Notes: a model not told the origin generated them from the sequence alone. Numbered from the stretch's first letter, positions 43,501 to 53,191 are shown. The stretch: 55,538 nt of DNA from Firmicutes bacterium UBA3941 (GCA_002385665.1 DGDX01000122.1:2346-57883); one strand, 5' to 3'. Numbers and translations are program-made.

Positions 43501-43530
43501 TTGACAACACCTAATCAGTTCCTCTATAAT
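43501..43530 (+). promoter_or_regulatory. Consensus sigma-A promoter of fabI
   Basis: Perfect TTGACA and TATAAT hexamers are separated by 18 bases, about 85 bases upstream of the fabI start and back-to-back with the tig promoter. Confidence 0.7.
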
Positions 43531-43614
43531 CTATATAACCACTCAGCTGATAAAATAACAGTATCGAAACTTTGACTGGGTGATAACCAATTTTAGATGA
43601 AAGGAATGGCACCA

Positions 43615-44388
43615 TTGAATACTTTATTAAAGGGTAAGACAATTCTCATCATGGGTGTAGCCAATAAGTGGAGTATCGCATGGGGTATCGCGGAAGCTTG
43701 TCTTGATGCGGGAGCCAATTTGATCTTCACTTACCAGGGAGAAAGAAATCTATCAAACCTCCAAAAGCTAACAGCGGATCTTCCCAATATTTCATTGTAT
43801 AAGTGCGACGTAACGGAGGACCAGGATATTATAGATCTGTTCCATAACATCGGCAACGATTATGGGACTATCCATGGTATAGTACATAGTATAGCCTTCG
43901 CAAAGAAGGAAGAACTGGAGGGTGCTTATTATAACACCTCCCGGGAAGGGTATCATCTGGCTCAGGACATCAGCGCCTATTCCTTGGTTGCTGTCAGCAG
44001 ACATGCCAGGCCTCTTATGAAGGACGGAGGCAGTATCCTCACCCTAACCTATATAGGAGCGGAAAGAGCCGTCCAAAATTACAATGTCATGGGAGTAGCC
44101 AAATCAGCACTGGAATCATCTGTACGATATCTGGCAGCAGATCTGGGCCCGGAGAACATTAGGGTAAATTCCATATCAGCGGGTCCCATAAAAACCTTGG
44201 CTGCTCAAGGCGTTAAGGGTTTTGGATCTATTCTAAAGGTATATGAAGAAAAGGTTCCCCTCCGTAGAGCCGTTACCCAGAGAGAAGTGGGAGACACTGC
44301 TGTCTTCCTTTTAAGTCATATGTCCCGCGGGATAACGGGGGAAAACATTCATGTTGATGCCGGCTTTCATGCCATGGGTCTCCTGTAA
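43615..44388 (+). CDS. fabI: Enoyl-[acyl-carrier-protein] reductase (NADH)
   Basis: FabI reduces trans-2-enoyl-ACP in the last step of each fatty-acid elongation cycle. The SDR-type cofactor motif GVANKWSIAWGIA and the catalytic Tyr-x6-Lys (YNVMGVAK) are visible. With TTG 43615 as start, these residues become Tyr156 and Lys163 as in E. coli FabI, and AAAGGA lies nine bases ahead; an ATG at 43597 would add six residues. It is monocistronic, away from other fatty-acid genes. Confidence 0.95.
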   Translation: MNTLLKGKTILIMGVANKWSIAWGIAEACLDAGANLIFTYQGERNLSNLQKLTADLPNISLYKCDVTEDQDIIDLFHNIGNDYGTIHGIVHSIAFAKKEELEGAYYNTSREGYHLAQDISAYSLVAVSRHARPLMKDGGSILTLTYIGAERAVQNYNVMGVAKSALESSVRYLAADLGPENIRVNSISAGPIKTLAAQGVKGFGSILKVYEEKVPLRRAVTQREVGDTAVFLLSHMSRGITGENIHVDAGFHAMGLL

Positions 44389-44399
44389 CCAATGAATAC

Positions 44400-44684
44400 T
44401 TAAAGTAATTCCCCCAAGCACTCTTTGAGTATAAAAAAACCCATTGTTAAGAACATAATTCCAGCTGCCAGCTTTAAAATGGCAGCTGGTATGTATTTAC
44501 AGACAAATCCACCCATAAAGGTGCCCAATAGAGTTACTGCCGTTAATCCCAGGGAGGCCCCCCAGAAAATAGGCCATGGTTGCTTATGTTGGGTCACAAG
44601 GGTAAAGACCGCCAGTTGGGTCTTGTCTCCCAACTCTGCAATAAATAACAGCCAAAATGATAAGAAGAATAATTTAAGATTCAT
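44400..44684 (-). CDS. GDT1/TMEM165-family small membrane protein (putative Mn2+/cation transporter)
   Basis: The 94-residue product has three hydrophobic helices and the UPF0016 motif E-x-G-D-K-T (AELGDKTQ). Full members have two such repeats, so this is a single-repeat form that should act as a dimer. Relatives export manganese or calcium/proton-coupled cations. ATG 44684 has AAGGTGG ahead; a GTG at 44693 is an alternative. It is 19 bases from the glycosyltransferase stop on the same strand, possibly co-transcribed. Confidence 0.82.
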   Translation of the reverse strand: MNLKLFFLSFWLLFIAELGDKTQLAVFTLVTQHKQPWPIFWGASLGLTAVTLLGTFMGGFVCKYIPAAILKLAAGIMFLTMGFFILKECLGELL

Positions 44685-44712
44685 AACCCCCACCTTTTTA
44701 TCATCCCTATGG

Positions 44713-45876
44713 TCAGCAGCCGGAGTATTGTTTGTCTATAACTTCAAGTATGACTCGGGATGTTTCATTGATCATGGTCTCCAAGGGAAACTTCTCCATT
44801 ATTTCCGTCCTCCCTATACTGGCGTATTCATCAGCCTGATATGGGTTTTCCAGATAGAACAAAATTGCATTAGCTAGTTCTCTGCTATTCCCCGGTGAAA
44901 CCAGATACCCATTCCTATTATGCTTAACTATTTCCCTTATTCCACCGATATCCGAAGCAATTACCGGCTTGCCCATGGCCATAGCTTCCAAAAGGGCAAT
45001 ACCCAACCCCTCGGATAAGGATGGGAGCACGAAAATATCAAAAGCCCTATAGTAATACCATATATATTCGCTGTGTCCAACAAATATAATGTTTTTATCG
45101 CATTTTAAATTGGATGCTTTCGCCACTAAAGCGGATTTAACCGGGCCATCACCCACGATCATGAATTTAGTGTCGGGGAATTCCCTCAAGACCATGGGTA
45201 CTGCATCTATCAGCACATCCAGACCCTTTGCCGGGATTAACCTTGCCACGGTTCCCACCAGCTTCTCCCCTTTATCAATTCCCCACATCCGTTTTATATC
45301 CTGATCTTCTCTTATTTTTTCAGGAAGATGAATCCCATTATAAATGATTCTTATCTTATGCGGATCGATGCCCAGCCCAAGAGTGGCGTGGTTTTTCAAA
45401 GCTCCGGACACGGCGATTATACTTTTTGTTATTCCCGATAACATTTCTTCGATCCAAATTGCCCCCCTCCTTGCCCATCTTCCCAGATTCCCGGGAAGGA
45501 AGTTATGGATGGTATAAATACATGGACGCCTTGCCAACAATGCTGCAATCCGCCCAATAAACCCTGCCCAAAAACCATGACAGTGGAGAATATCCGCCTT
45601 ATATTTACGAAGGAGTCTGGCTAGTCTGAGTATCGTAAAAATACTTCTGATGGGGCTGATTCTACTCCTTATAGTGAAGGGTACGACTATCGCTCCCCAT
45701 TTTGTTAACCTATTCCTGTCCTTCTTAGATAACCTGCATAGGGCTATTACATCAAACCCTGAATCTATCAGGCCTTTGATCAGGGTCATGTAATGTTCTT
45801 TCATTCCCCCTTCTGCATTTCTAATGAGTTCAGCGACCCTGGGTTTTGAACCGTATTCCATCGTGCCATACTCCAT
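44713..45876 (-). CDS. Glycosyltransferase family 4 (GT-B fold)
   Basis: The product (about 387 aa) has an N-terminal acceptor domain with the loop NAEGGMKEHY, the HCHGFWAG motif, and a C-terminal nucleotide-sugar domain with GTVARLIPAKGLD, PSLSEGLGIALLEAMAMGKPV (the E-x7-E region, here described by its ends) and SDIGGIREIV. It probably transfers a sugar to a lipid or envelope acceptor. The start is ambiguous (ATG at 45900, 45876 or 45861); all overlap the 3' end of the upstream phosphatase-fold gene by 30-70 bases in another frame, so the two are coupled. Confidence 0.88.
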   Translation of the reverse strand: MEYGTMEYGSKPRVAELIRNAEGGMKEHYMTLIKGLIDSGFDVIALCRLSKKDRNRLTKWGAIVVPFTIRSRISPIRSIFTILRLARLLRKYKADILHCHGFWAGFIGRIAALLARRPCIYTIHNFLPGNLGRWARRGAIWIEEMLSGITKSIIAVSGALKNHATLGLGIDPHKIRIIYNGIHLPEKIREDQDIKRMWGIDKGEKLVGTVARLIPAKGLDVLIDAVPMVLREFPDTKFMIVGDGPVKSALVAKASNLKCDKNIIFVGHSEYIWYYYRAFDIFVLPSLSEGLGIALLEAMAMGKPVIASDIGGIREIVKHNRNGYLVSPGNSRELANAILFYLENPYQADEYASIGRTEIMEKFPLETMINETSRVILEVIDKQYSGC

Positions 45877-48136
45877 TTTTGACTTTTCCTTGGACTTCAT
45901 CCACTATCAACAACACAAAGGTCGGTGCTACAAATACCATAGCTGTTGCCGCAGACACTATCCCGGAATCGTTGAATAAAAGGGCTGCAACGGCGCCAAT
46001 TGTCCCAGCTATCAAACCCTTTATAAAAACTTTATGCCTTTGATACACATCATTAAAAATACCTACTGGCCGATACAGGAGCAAAACCATTACTCCCAGT
46101 GATGTAATAAACACCCTTGTCCATATGGTAGTCCGAATAAGCCTGATGTTCATAGATATCTTTCTATGAAATATACCTAATAACTCCCCGAGGCCATTTT
46201 CTTTAACAGTATTTGCCGTTTGCCCTATATGGCTCTGGCTATCCACCACCCGGAGGGAGTCAACAAAGAATATAGCTGTCAACGATATTACCATTATAAC
46301 GATAATGGATGCTATGCTGTGGAAACGTATTTTTTTGTTCCGTATTATCAAGGCCAATGAGGATAGGGCGATAAATACAGCCATTGTCCCCCCCACATTG
46401 GCACCTAACTTGGGTGAGGCTATGGTGAATAAGGTTAATGTACCCATTATAAGCGCTGTAATCATGACAGGCTTCTTCTGGCTGGAAAACTTCTGGAATA
46501 TTGCAGCAATAGCTGTACAGGAAGCCCCGACCAAAACCCCCATATATTCGTTCCCCATGCCATAAAACCTGGCTCCTGCAATTACATCATATCCCAGGGG
46601 GGATTCCTTAATAAGGTTCATACCCAACCATTGGTCAAGAATTAACGCCCCCAAGGTCAAAAGGGAAATGATTAGAATCCTGTTCATAGTAGATCTAATC
46701 CATCTGCATAGCAAAGCAGTTATTATTATGGACAGCGAAAGGGCAACAAGGGCGGTTCTGTAAAGCTGAGGTTGCTGCAATGTTGGCAACACCAGGTATA
46801 CCAAAGGTACAACCATTATATAGATCAGCATAGGCTTTATCCACTTTAAATACTTTCTTTTAAATAGTAGTAAAGCTGTCGATAAGGCAAGAATAGGGAT
46901 CAACGTGTATACATACCCCTTTATTAAGAAGGGCCTTTGATTATAAATATCTACCAGCTTATTGTTAAATTCAACCAGATCCTTCTTCCCTACACTTCCC
47001 GAAAGCGAGAAGATTGGAGTTCCACCCTGACCTGCTAAGGGCTTTAAACCAAAAAAACTGAGTAAGCTGGCCCCTACATCCAGATTGGTTACTATACCCA
47101 TCCTATGGGTAGAACCCGATGTAAGCCAGCCCCTTTGTATGCCTTTACCCGCCACCATTATTGGGGTTAGCCTATTGTTGTTTCCTATTTCTCTGGCCGG
47201 ACCTACAGGCGTGAGGATCATCATATAATCTCTATCCGGATCAAAGCGATCCAGTAGCCTGCCAATAAACTTATCCCCTTCCTCCAGGGCTCTTTTCTTA
47301 TGAAGATCAATCCTGAAATCCATGGACAGATGACGGAAATCCTCAGCTCTGGATGTATCCCCCAATTGAATTGCTATGATATGTGCTTGCTTCTCCAGCC
47401 TTTTATAGGTATCCATCAATTTATCGTAATCCGTCTTTATTCCCATGGGCCAATCGGGATCTTCTGTTAGAAGTGATTGACTGACATCCCCAAGAGGTAC
47501 TATTCCCCTATCATCCATCATCATGGAGACAAGGAAGTTTTTACCTCCGACATCCTTCTCTGTTATTCTATAATTGTCACAATTGCCTAGAACGCCAACT
47601 TTGATGCCAGCCTCTCTAAGGGCTGTACCCAAGGCTCCTATCTTTACTCTATAAGGCCTGTTTTCGTTAGCTCTGTGTAACTTAGCTATGGATGGATTAG
47701 CTATTGATCCCTCATCCATCCTATATCCGGTAATCTGGAACATTAAATTCTCAATCCTTTCCCCCCTATATGAATATCCATATGGAAAGGCTGATTGGGA
47801 ACCGGACACTCCTACAACCCTGGAGCCGGCACCTAGGGTCAGATAGGCATTATTCTGGGAAAGGCTGCCCCCGGTATTAGTGGTCATTAGCCCTATACTG
47901 CCAATATCCATCAGTCTATCCAGGTTGGGAGTTCTTGCCTCATATATATCTTTCCATCCAATGCGATCCAAAAAAACCAGGATTGCCTTACCTTGATCCC
48001 CTGTATCGCTATGTGTTTGGATCATTGAGCGGCCTTCATATGCCAGGGAATCATTGGCAACAGATAATATGGAAAACACTGTTGCTAATAAAAAGAGGAT
48101 TAACATCAAGCTAAAATGAGCGGGTATTCTTTTCAA
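45830..48136 (-). CDS. Polytopic membrane protein with alkaline-phosphatase-fold domain
   Basis: The 768-residue product has a signal-type N-terminus, an extracytoplasmic domain of about 370 residues related to the alkaline phosphatase superfamily (ILVFLDRIGW, TPNLDRLMDIG, a region ending in MMILTPVG and RLTPIMVAG), then about ten or more membrane helices. Conserved-looking motifs in the membrane part are GMGNEYMGV, SPKLGANVGG and LFNDSG. The classic metal-ligand set is incomplete by eye, so activity is uncertain. Start is TTG 48136 with GGAGG ahead. It is coupled to the glycosyltransferase and may act in lipid-linked or wall polymer handling (inference). Confidence 0.75.
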   Translation of the reverse strand: MKRIPAHFSLMLILFLLATVFSILSVANDSLAYEGRSMIQTHSDTGDQGKAILVFLDRIGWKDIYEARTPNLDRLMDIGSIGLMTTNTGGSLSQNNAYLTLGAGSRVVGVSGSQSAFPYGYSYRGERIENLMFQITGYRMDEGSIANPSIAKLHRANENRPYRVKIGALGTALREAGIKVGVLGNCDNYRITEKDVGGKNFLVSMMMDDRGIVPLGDVSQSLLTEDPDWPMGIKTDYDKLMDTYKRLEKQAHIIAIQLGDTSRAEDFRHLSMDFRIDLHKKRALEEGDKFIGRLLDRFDPDRDYMMILTPVGPAREIGNNNRLTPIMVAGKGIQRGWLTSGSTHRMGIVTNLDVGASLLSFFGLKPLAGQGGTPIFSLSGSVGKKDLVEFNNKLVDIYNQRPFLIKGYVYTLIPILALSTALLLFKRKYLKWIKPMLIYIMVVPLVYLVLPTLQQPQLYRTALVALSLSIIITALLCRWIRSTMNRILIISLLTLGALILDQWLGMNLIKESPLGYDVIAGARFYGMGNEYMGVLVGASCTAIAAIFQKFSSQKKPVMITALIMGTLTLFTIASPKLGANVGGTMAVFIALSSLALIIRNKKIRFHSIASIIVIMVISLTAIFFVDSLRVVDSQSHIGQTANTVKENGLGELLGIFHRKISMNIRLIRTTIWTRVFITSLGVMVLLLYRPVGIFNDVYQRHKVFIKGLIAGTIGAVAALLFNDSGIVSAATAMVFVAPTFVLLIVDEVQGKVKNGVWHDGIRFKTQGR

Positions 48137-48207
48137 TGCAGACCTCCAGTAATTATTGTATATTTACCTTCTGTCTAACATTATTCCCCATATCTCCTCC
48201 CTCAATC

Positions 48208-48265
48208 AAAAAAGCATATGGGAGGTTTCCTTTTCTTCATCCAAAGGAAACCTCCCATATGCTTT
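48208..48265 (-). terminator. Long-stem terminator of the EamA gene
   Basis: Perfect 23-bp arms (48211-48233 and 48243-48265) flank a 9-base loop, and the minus strand continues into a T run (TTTTTTG) at the stem end. It lies 13 bases after the EamA stop. Confidence 0.85.
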
Positions 48266-48278
48266 ATAACCAATTAAT

Positions 48279-49232
48279 TTATTGCTTCTTTGTTTTGCTC
48301 AATATAGCAGTCCCTGATTTCATATTGATTAGAAGGATGCCCAGTGACACAAGTATAGCAGCCAAAGCAACGTTGAATCCAAGAAATCTTTCCTTTAGAA
48401 TCAAATAGGATAACAAGGTACCAAACAGGGGGATGGTAAACTTGTATATACTGACTCTCCCAACATCGTTGTACTTTAACAGGATAGACCAAAGGGTAAA
48501 AGCAGCCGCGGATATAAATCCCAGATACAGAAGTAGTAGAGTCCCTTCTGGTGTAAAGGATATATGCTTTCCCCCACCTAGCCATCCCACGATTATCAGT
48601 ATCAAGGATCCGAAAAACAATTGATACCCGGATATAGCAAATGGTGATATGTTCTCGGCTATTTTTTTAGTGTAAATAGCCGCTAAAGCCCCTACTAAAC
48701 TGGAAATAATAATAAATCCTTCACCTGTAAGGGTAAAGCCGGCACGTAGACCATTCCCAGTCATGTTGGCTATTATGACCCCTGTAAAGCCCAGGACTAC
48801 TCCGGCAAACTTTCTATAGGTCAACTTGTCCCGGGAAAAGAAGAAATGAGCCAATATAACGGCAAAAAAGGTATTACTGGCCGATATTATTGAGCCTAAA
48901 GTCCCGCTGGTATTTGAAAGGCCTATATAAAAGAACATATATTGTATGCTGGTTTGCATAAGGCCAAGGGATATAACTTTGGGTACATGGTCTTTATTTA
49001 GTTTTAGGGATCTGCCCGTTACCACACAAAATACGAATATCATTATGGATGACAGGAAGAATCTATAGCCCGCAAATACAATTTTCTCATAGGTATCACC
49101 GGTTCCTATGGTAAATAGGTTATAACCCGATTTAACGGATGGAAAGGCACTGCCCCATAGGAAACAGCTTATTAAAGCCAGAATCATTAAAACATATGAA
49201 TTGGTAAATATGGTTCTCCTTTTGTCTTTCAA
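48279..49232 (-). CDS. EamA/DMT-family transporter
   Basis: The 317-residue protein has about ten membrane helices in two EamA repeats, with SCFLWGSAFPSVKSGY at the first helix and PLFGTLLSYLILKERF near the end. Such drug/metabolite transporters export small metabolites or amino acids; substrate cannot be predicted. Start is TTG 49232 with AGGAGG eight bases upstream. It is 40 bases downstream of the LCP gene and ends at a strong terminator. Confidence 0.9.
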   Translation of the reverse strand: MKDKRRTIFTNSYVLMILALISCFLWGSAFPSVKSGYNLFTIGTGDTYEKIVFAGYRFFLSSIMIFVFCVVTGRSLKLNKDHVPKVISLGLMQTSIQYMFFYIGLSNTSGTLGSIISASNTFFAVILAHFFFSRDKLTYRKFAGVVLGFTGVIIANMTGNGLRAGFTLTGEGFIIISSLVGALAAIYTKKIAENISPFAISGYQLFFGSLILIIVGWLGGGKHISFTPEGTLLLLYLGFISAAAFTLWSILLKYNDVGRVSIYKFTIPLFGTLLSYLILKERFLGFNVALAAILVSLGILLINMKSGTAILSKTKKQ

Positions 49233-49272
49233 TACTTATCCTCCTGTTTATAGACATGATCCTTATGGTTCT

Positions 49273-51078
49273 TCATTCACCTTCATCTTCTTTTTCTGTG
49301 TCATCTTCTTCTGCGCCTTCTTTCCGCTGTTGGCACTCGCTGAACACTTTATCTCCATATTCCTTTAAATCCTGTGCAGCGCTGTTTATGGTTTTTGCAT
49401 CGCTGTCTTTTGAATCCAGAATTTTTCTGAGGTTGGCCAGCTTTTTATTTAGCCCATCCTTTTCTGTATCTTCCAGATAATCTTCATACTCTATCATCTT
49501 ATTCTCGGTATTTTCCAGTATGGATTTGGCATTCTTTATAGCCTTCTCCCTCTCTATCGCTTCTTTTTCCTTGTCTTCCCTATCTTTCTTTTCCTTGGCC
49601 TCTTTCCTGTTTTGGCATTCCTTGAATACTCCGACGCTATACTCCTTCAACTGGTTGGTTAATTCATTTATGCTCTTGGTTTCCCTGGAATTAAGCGCCT
49701 TCCTTAAATCATTCATTCTCTTATCCAAGGTATCCTTTTCCTCTTTTGTAATAAAGTCTCGGTAATCCTTGATCTTAACTGCAGTTTCAGCCAACAAGGT
49801 TTCGGCCTTCTTAACAGCATCATCAAGCTGACCTAAGATGGATTGCAACTTTGTAATATACTCTTTAAATTCAGAAACCACTTTTTTTAGAGTATCAATG
49901 TCTCCGCTTTCTACTTCGTGGTCAACCTGGGAGATATAAATTTTTATCCTATTGATTTCATCTTCCCTGATTAATCTCTCATAGTCTTCAATAAACCTAT
50001 TCGCTTTTCCGACAATCTCTTTACCCTGGGCTGCAACCTCCATAAATGCTTTTTCTTTTTCTGCAAGCTCCTTCTTTATATATTGGATATCATTTTTAGG
50101 ATCAATCTCGATATCGACTCCAAAAATCTCTTTAATCAATTCTTTCTTTTTCCATTCATGGATCCCCCAATAGCTGATCTTATCCATATTTAAAAAGCCC
50201 CCTGGAATAGTATGACGGTTGATATCCTCTAACTCCAAGTTAACGGCAAAAAGGGCCAACCCGGCAATCTGTTTAATATCCATATTGGTGTGAACCCTTT
50301 CCATTACAGTCGTGTAATATTGGGGCAACTTTAAAATTTGCTTTGTTGATTTCAGCTCTTTGAATATGGCCAGGACAATTTTTTGTTGACGGTCTATCCT
50401 ATCTATATCTCCTTTAGCTGTATTACGGGTTCTGGCATAATCCAGGACCTGCTGCCCGCTTAAATGCTGAAAACCCTTCTCCAAAACCCTGTCACCTATT
50501 CTCACCCTTAAATCCACATCATAGTCTACCCCACCCATAATATCTACTACGTCTTTAACTACATTCATATCGATGCCAATGTAATACTGGATGGGGATCC
50601 CACCAAGAAAGTGGCTGACTGTTTCTATGGTCTTCTCAAAACCCTTGCCCTTAAACCCGCCCCCTCGTGCAAAGGCAGCGTTAATCTTTTCCCGTTTTTC
50701 CCGTCCGGGTATCTTTACATAGCTATCCCTGGGTATGGATATGATATCCACTTTGTTCTCATCAAAGTCCACAGATATAAGCATAATTGTATCAGTACGG
50801 AAGGAGCCCATGGTTTCGTAGCGCTCTACACTGGCATCCAGGCCGAGAAAAAGAAAATTCACCCTATCACTGAATTGAAATGGGTTCTCTAGCAATGGGT
50901 CTATCTCAGCACTGACCGGCTCCTCTTCCTCTCTGTTGGTAGTTGTTGGGACATTCACCTTCTTAGGTGGATTTTCAAATAATACTTTGGGGTTGGTAAT
51001 CTGGTAGTAGCTATATGCTCCATATCCTATCACGGACAGAATAATCACCGATATGACGATAATCAAATACTTTTTCAC
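49273..51078 (-). CDS. LytR-CpsA-Psr (LCP) family protein with C-terminal helical repeats
   Basis: LCP proteins attach anionic polymers to peptidoglycan outside the membrane. A short cytoplasmic start, one membrane helix and the LCP domain are visible, with FRTDTIML, SIPRDSYV, KINAAFARGG, GVDYDVD and LDYARTRNT motifs carrying the conserved Arg/Asp residues. A C-terminal part of about 250 residues holds three helical repeats resembling the DnaK lid and a charged tail, unusual for the family. GTG 51078 with AAAGGGTGG ahead is preferred over ATG 51105. No gene or clear element is seen in 51106-51388. Confidence 0.9.
   Translation of the reverse strand: MKKYLIIVISVIILSVIGYGAYSYYQITNPKVLFENPPKKVNVPTTTNREEEEPVSAEIDPLLENPFQFSDRVNFLFLGLDASVERYETMGSFRTDTIMLISVDFDENKVDIISIPRDSYVKIPGREKREKINAAFARGGGFKGKGFEKTIETVSHFLGGIPIQYYIGIDMNVVKDVVDIMGGVDYDVDLRVRIGDRVLEKGFQHLSGQQVLDYARTRNTAKGDIDRIDRQQKIVLAIFKELKSTKQILKLPQYYTTVMERVHTNMDIKQIAGLALFAVNLELEDINRHTIPGGFLNMDKISYWGIHEWKKKELIKEIFGVDIEIDPKNDIQYIKKELAEKEKAFMEVAAQGKEIVGKANRFIEDYERLIREDEINRIKIYISQVDHEVESGDIDTLKKVVSEFKEYITKLQSILGQLDDAVKKAETLLAETAVKIKDYRDFITKEEKDTLDKRMNDLRKALNSRETKSINELTNQLKEYSVGVFKECQNRKEAKEKKDREDKEKEAIEREKAIKNAKSILENTENKMIEYEDYLEDTEKDGLNKKLANLRKILDSKDSDAKTINSAAQDLKEYGDKVFSECQQRKEGAEEDDTEKEDEGE
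49318..50043 (-). repeat. Three diverged DnaK-lid-like helical repeats coded in the LCP gene
   Basis: Two clear units (starting AVKKAETLLAETAVKIKDYRD and AIKNAKSILENTENKMIEYED in the protein, each about 74 residues and both ending F-x-E-C-Q-x-R-K-E) align end to end; a weaker third unit precedes them. Their A-x3-L-x-E...Y-D/E...EK-x2-L-x6-LRK-x-L pattern is that of the Hsp70 lid subdomain. Confidence 0.6.
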
Positions 51079-51381
51079 TGGTCCCACCCTTTCAAAATCC
51101 AGCATATTAATAGCTGTAGCTGTTATAAACCATAACCATTAAGCTCCCAAAGCCCGCTATTTTGGAGTTATTTACCTATATTCTGTATGTCTTAAGGGGC
51201 CTAATTGCATCTCCGTAGATATTATACTACTCTTTCCATATTTAAGCATTGCTTTTTTTATAATTTCTATTATAGAACCAACAAAATGGTCCTTGAAAGT
51301 ACCGGGGATGATATACGCCCATAAGATAAAGGTTTCAATATTGGATCCCTTCAGCCCACAAGAGAAATAATTTATACATAA

Positions 51382-51414
51382 ATAAACGCTGGGCAGACAA
51401 ACCTGTCTGCCCAG
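51382..51414 (-). terminator. Terminator of the zwf-cyclase-radical-SAM unit
   Basis: Perfect 11-bp arms CTGGGCAGACA and TGTCTGCCCAG with a 4-base loop are followed on the minus strand by CGTTTATTTATG. Confidence 0.75.
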
Positions 51415-51448
51415 GGAAAATTAACCAGGATAATCGATAGTATAAGGT

Positions 51449-53191
51449 TTAGTATAATCTAGTCAACTTGCTCCTTTCAAAGAGCTTGTTTGATATGTTG
51501 TAATCGAAGAGTATGGCTATGGGAGTCCTGTTTACCTTGTCAGCACCTTTATCTCTCATTACTTCATAATCAAAGAACTCTATATGGGCCATTCTGGATA
51601 TCTGGCTGGGAGTGTATTGTACCAGATGTGGAAGATATTTTAGGATATTATCCCGATTATTGAAAAAATTACGGACCCATTGCTTCTCCTCTTCATCAAG
51701 CACTACGTCTATTCCCTTTGGATATCTGGAAGGCTTGCCCTGAGAAGCATAATCCAGCCTAATTAAATCCTTGAAGTACTCCCCATCTATGCCATCTATA
51801 CTAAGCCCATATTCAATGAAGATCTCGTAATGGCGTATAAGGCTATGGGATAATCCGGCGTAACCCTTTGTTCTCCAATACCTGGCGAAGTCTTCATAGA
51901 GAGCATAATAATCTCCTCCAAAAAGTTGGCCTAAATATTCCAGGCTGTTTGTGTACCGATGAGTATTATAATACCGTTCCACCAAATCCTCTACATCCTT
52001 TAGCATAAGCATCTCGCCATAGGAGATATCCCGATTTTCCAATACCTCATAGGGTGGCTGCGACAAGTATTTGTATTCCCAGATTTCAGCGTCTTTTCGT
52101 ATCCCGGATCCCTTTAGGAGCTTGAGGAATCCCAGTTGAAGCCTATCAGGCTTAAGCTTATAAACATCATTAAAGGATCTTTGAAAGGACAAATAATTCT
52201 CTCCGGGCAAACCAGCTATTAAATCCAAGTGGAGGTGAATATTCCTATACCCTTTGAGTATCTTAACCCTTTCCGAAAGCTTATCAAAATCCGTCTTTCG
52301 CCTTATAGCCTCTAAGGTTTCTACTCGAGTTGATTGAACGCCTATCTCAAATTGAAACAAGCCAGGCGGCGCATCCTTTAAAAGGTCAAGGGTTTCATCA
52401 TCAAGAAGATCGCCACAAATTTCAAAATGAAAGTTCGTGTTGCCCCCCATCTCCATTATCATCCTAAAGATATCCCTGGCTCTTTTGGGATTACAGTTAA
52501 AGGTTCTATCTACCAGCTTGACTTGTGGGATTCCGGCATCTATAAAGGTCTTGATATCCTTCCTCACCCTATCCAGGGAAAGATATCTAACCCCCGGATT
52601 TATGGAAGAAAGGCAATATTGGCATTGAAAGGGACAACCCCTGGTGGTTTCATAATAGACTATCCGATTATCAAGATCCTGAAAACCTTCCTCGTAGGGA
52701 AAAGGTAAAGCGTCTAAATCACTTAATGGTGTCCTATCCCTGTTCTCTATTATGGTCCCAGCTTTTCTATAGGTTATACCCTCCACATCATCCAAGGGTT
52801 TATTGTTCATTAGTCGTTCAATAAGGAAGGGAAAAGTGATCTCTCCTTCCCCCTTTACTATAACATCGACTTCTGTATTTTCCTCCAACAGGGAAACGCT
52901 ATCATAGGATACCTCCGGTCCCCCTAAGACAACGACTGAATCCGGGATTACCTTTTTTATAGACTCTACTACCATCAAGGTTTCTCTGATGTTCCATATA
53001 TAACAGGATAGGGCAATAATATCCGGTTTATGCCTATATATATCTCCAACAACCCTCTCAAGATGATCATTGATGGTAAATTCATCCATAATAAGGGTTA
53101 AGGGCAGGTGCTTTAGGCTGGCTTTTAGGTATCTCAAAGCCAGATTACTGTGTATAAACTTAGAGTTTAAGGTGGTTAATAGTACTCTCAT
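51449..53191 (-). CDS. B12-binding-domain radical-SAM protein (DUF4080 type)
   Basis: The 580-residue product has an N-terminal cobalamin-binding-like Rossmann domain (residues about 1-140, with LGGPEVSYD and KGEGE), a radical-SAM core with CPFQCQYC near residue 185, and a C-terminal domain of DUF4080 type. The canonical DxHxxG cobalamin histidine is not obvious, so B12 binding is uncertain. These proteins are common in anaerobic Firmicutes and their reaction is unknown. Its ATG overlaps the cyclase TGA (ATGA). Confidence 0.88.
   Translation of the reverse strand: MRVLLTTLNSKFIHSNLALRYLKASLKHLPLTLIMDEFTINDHLERVVGDIYRHKPDIIALSCYIWNIRETLMVVESIKKVIPDSVVVLGGPEVSYDSVSLLEENTEVDVIVKGEGEITFPFLIERLMNNKPLDDVEGITYRKAGTIIENRDRTPLSDLDALPFPYEEGFQDLDNRIVYYETTRGCPFQCQYCLSSINPGVRYLSLDRVRKDIKTFIDAGIPQVKLVDRTFNCNPKRARDIFRMIMEMGGNTNFHFEICGDLLDDETLDLLKDAPPGLFQFEIGVQSTRVETLEAIRRKTDFDKLSERVKILKGYRNIHLHLDLIAGLPGENYLSFQRSFNDVYKLKPDRLQLGFLKLLKGSGIRKDAEIWEYKYLSQPPYEVLENRDISYGEMLMLKDVEDLVERYYNTHRYTNSLEYLGQLFGGDYYALYEDFARYWRTKGYAGLSHSLIRHYEIFIEYGLSIDGIDGEYFKDLIRLDYASQGKPSRYPKGIDVVLDEEEKQWVRNFFNNRDNILKYLPHLVQYTPSQISRMAHIEFFDYEVMRDKGADKVNRTPIAILFDYNISNKLFERSKLTRLY

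Noticed and set aside
43397..43510. N-terminal extension of trigger factor
   Set aside because: It would translate through a promoter (TTGGAC-17-TATAAT) and the strong AAGGAGG site; the family starts at GTG 43396.
48211..48265. MITE or transposon remnant (23-bp perfect inverted repeat)
   Set aside because: It lies directly after a stop codon and runs into a T tract on the transcribed strand; no target duplication was seen, so it is read as a terminator.
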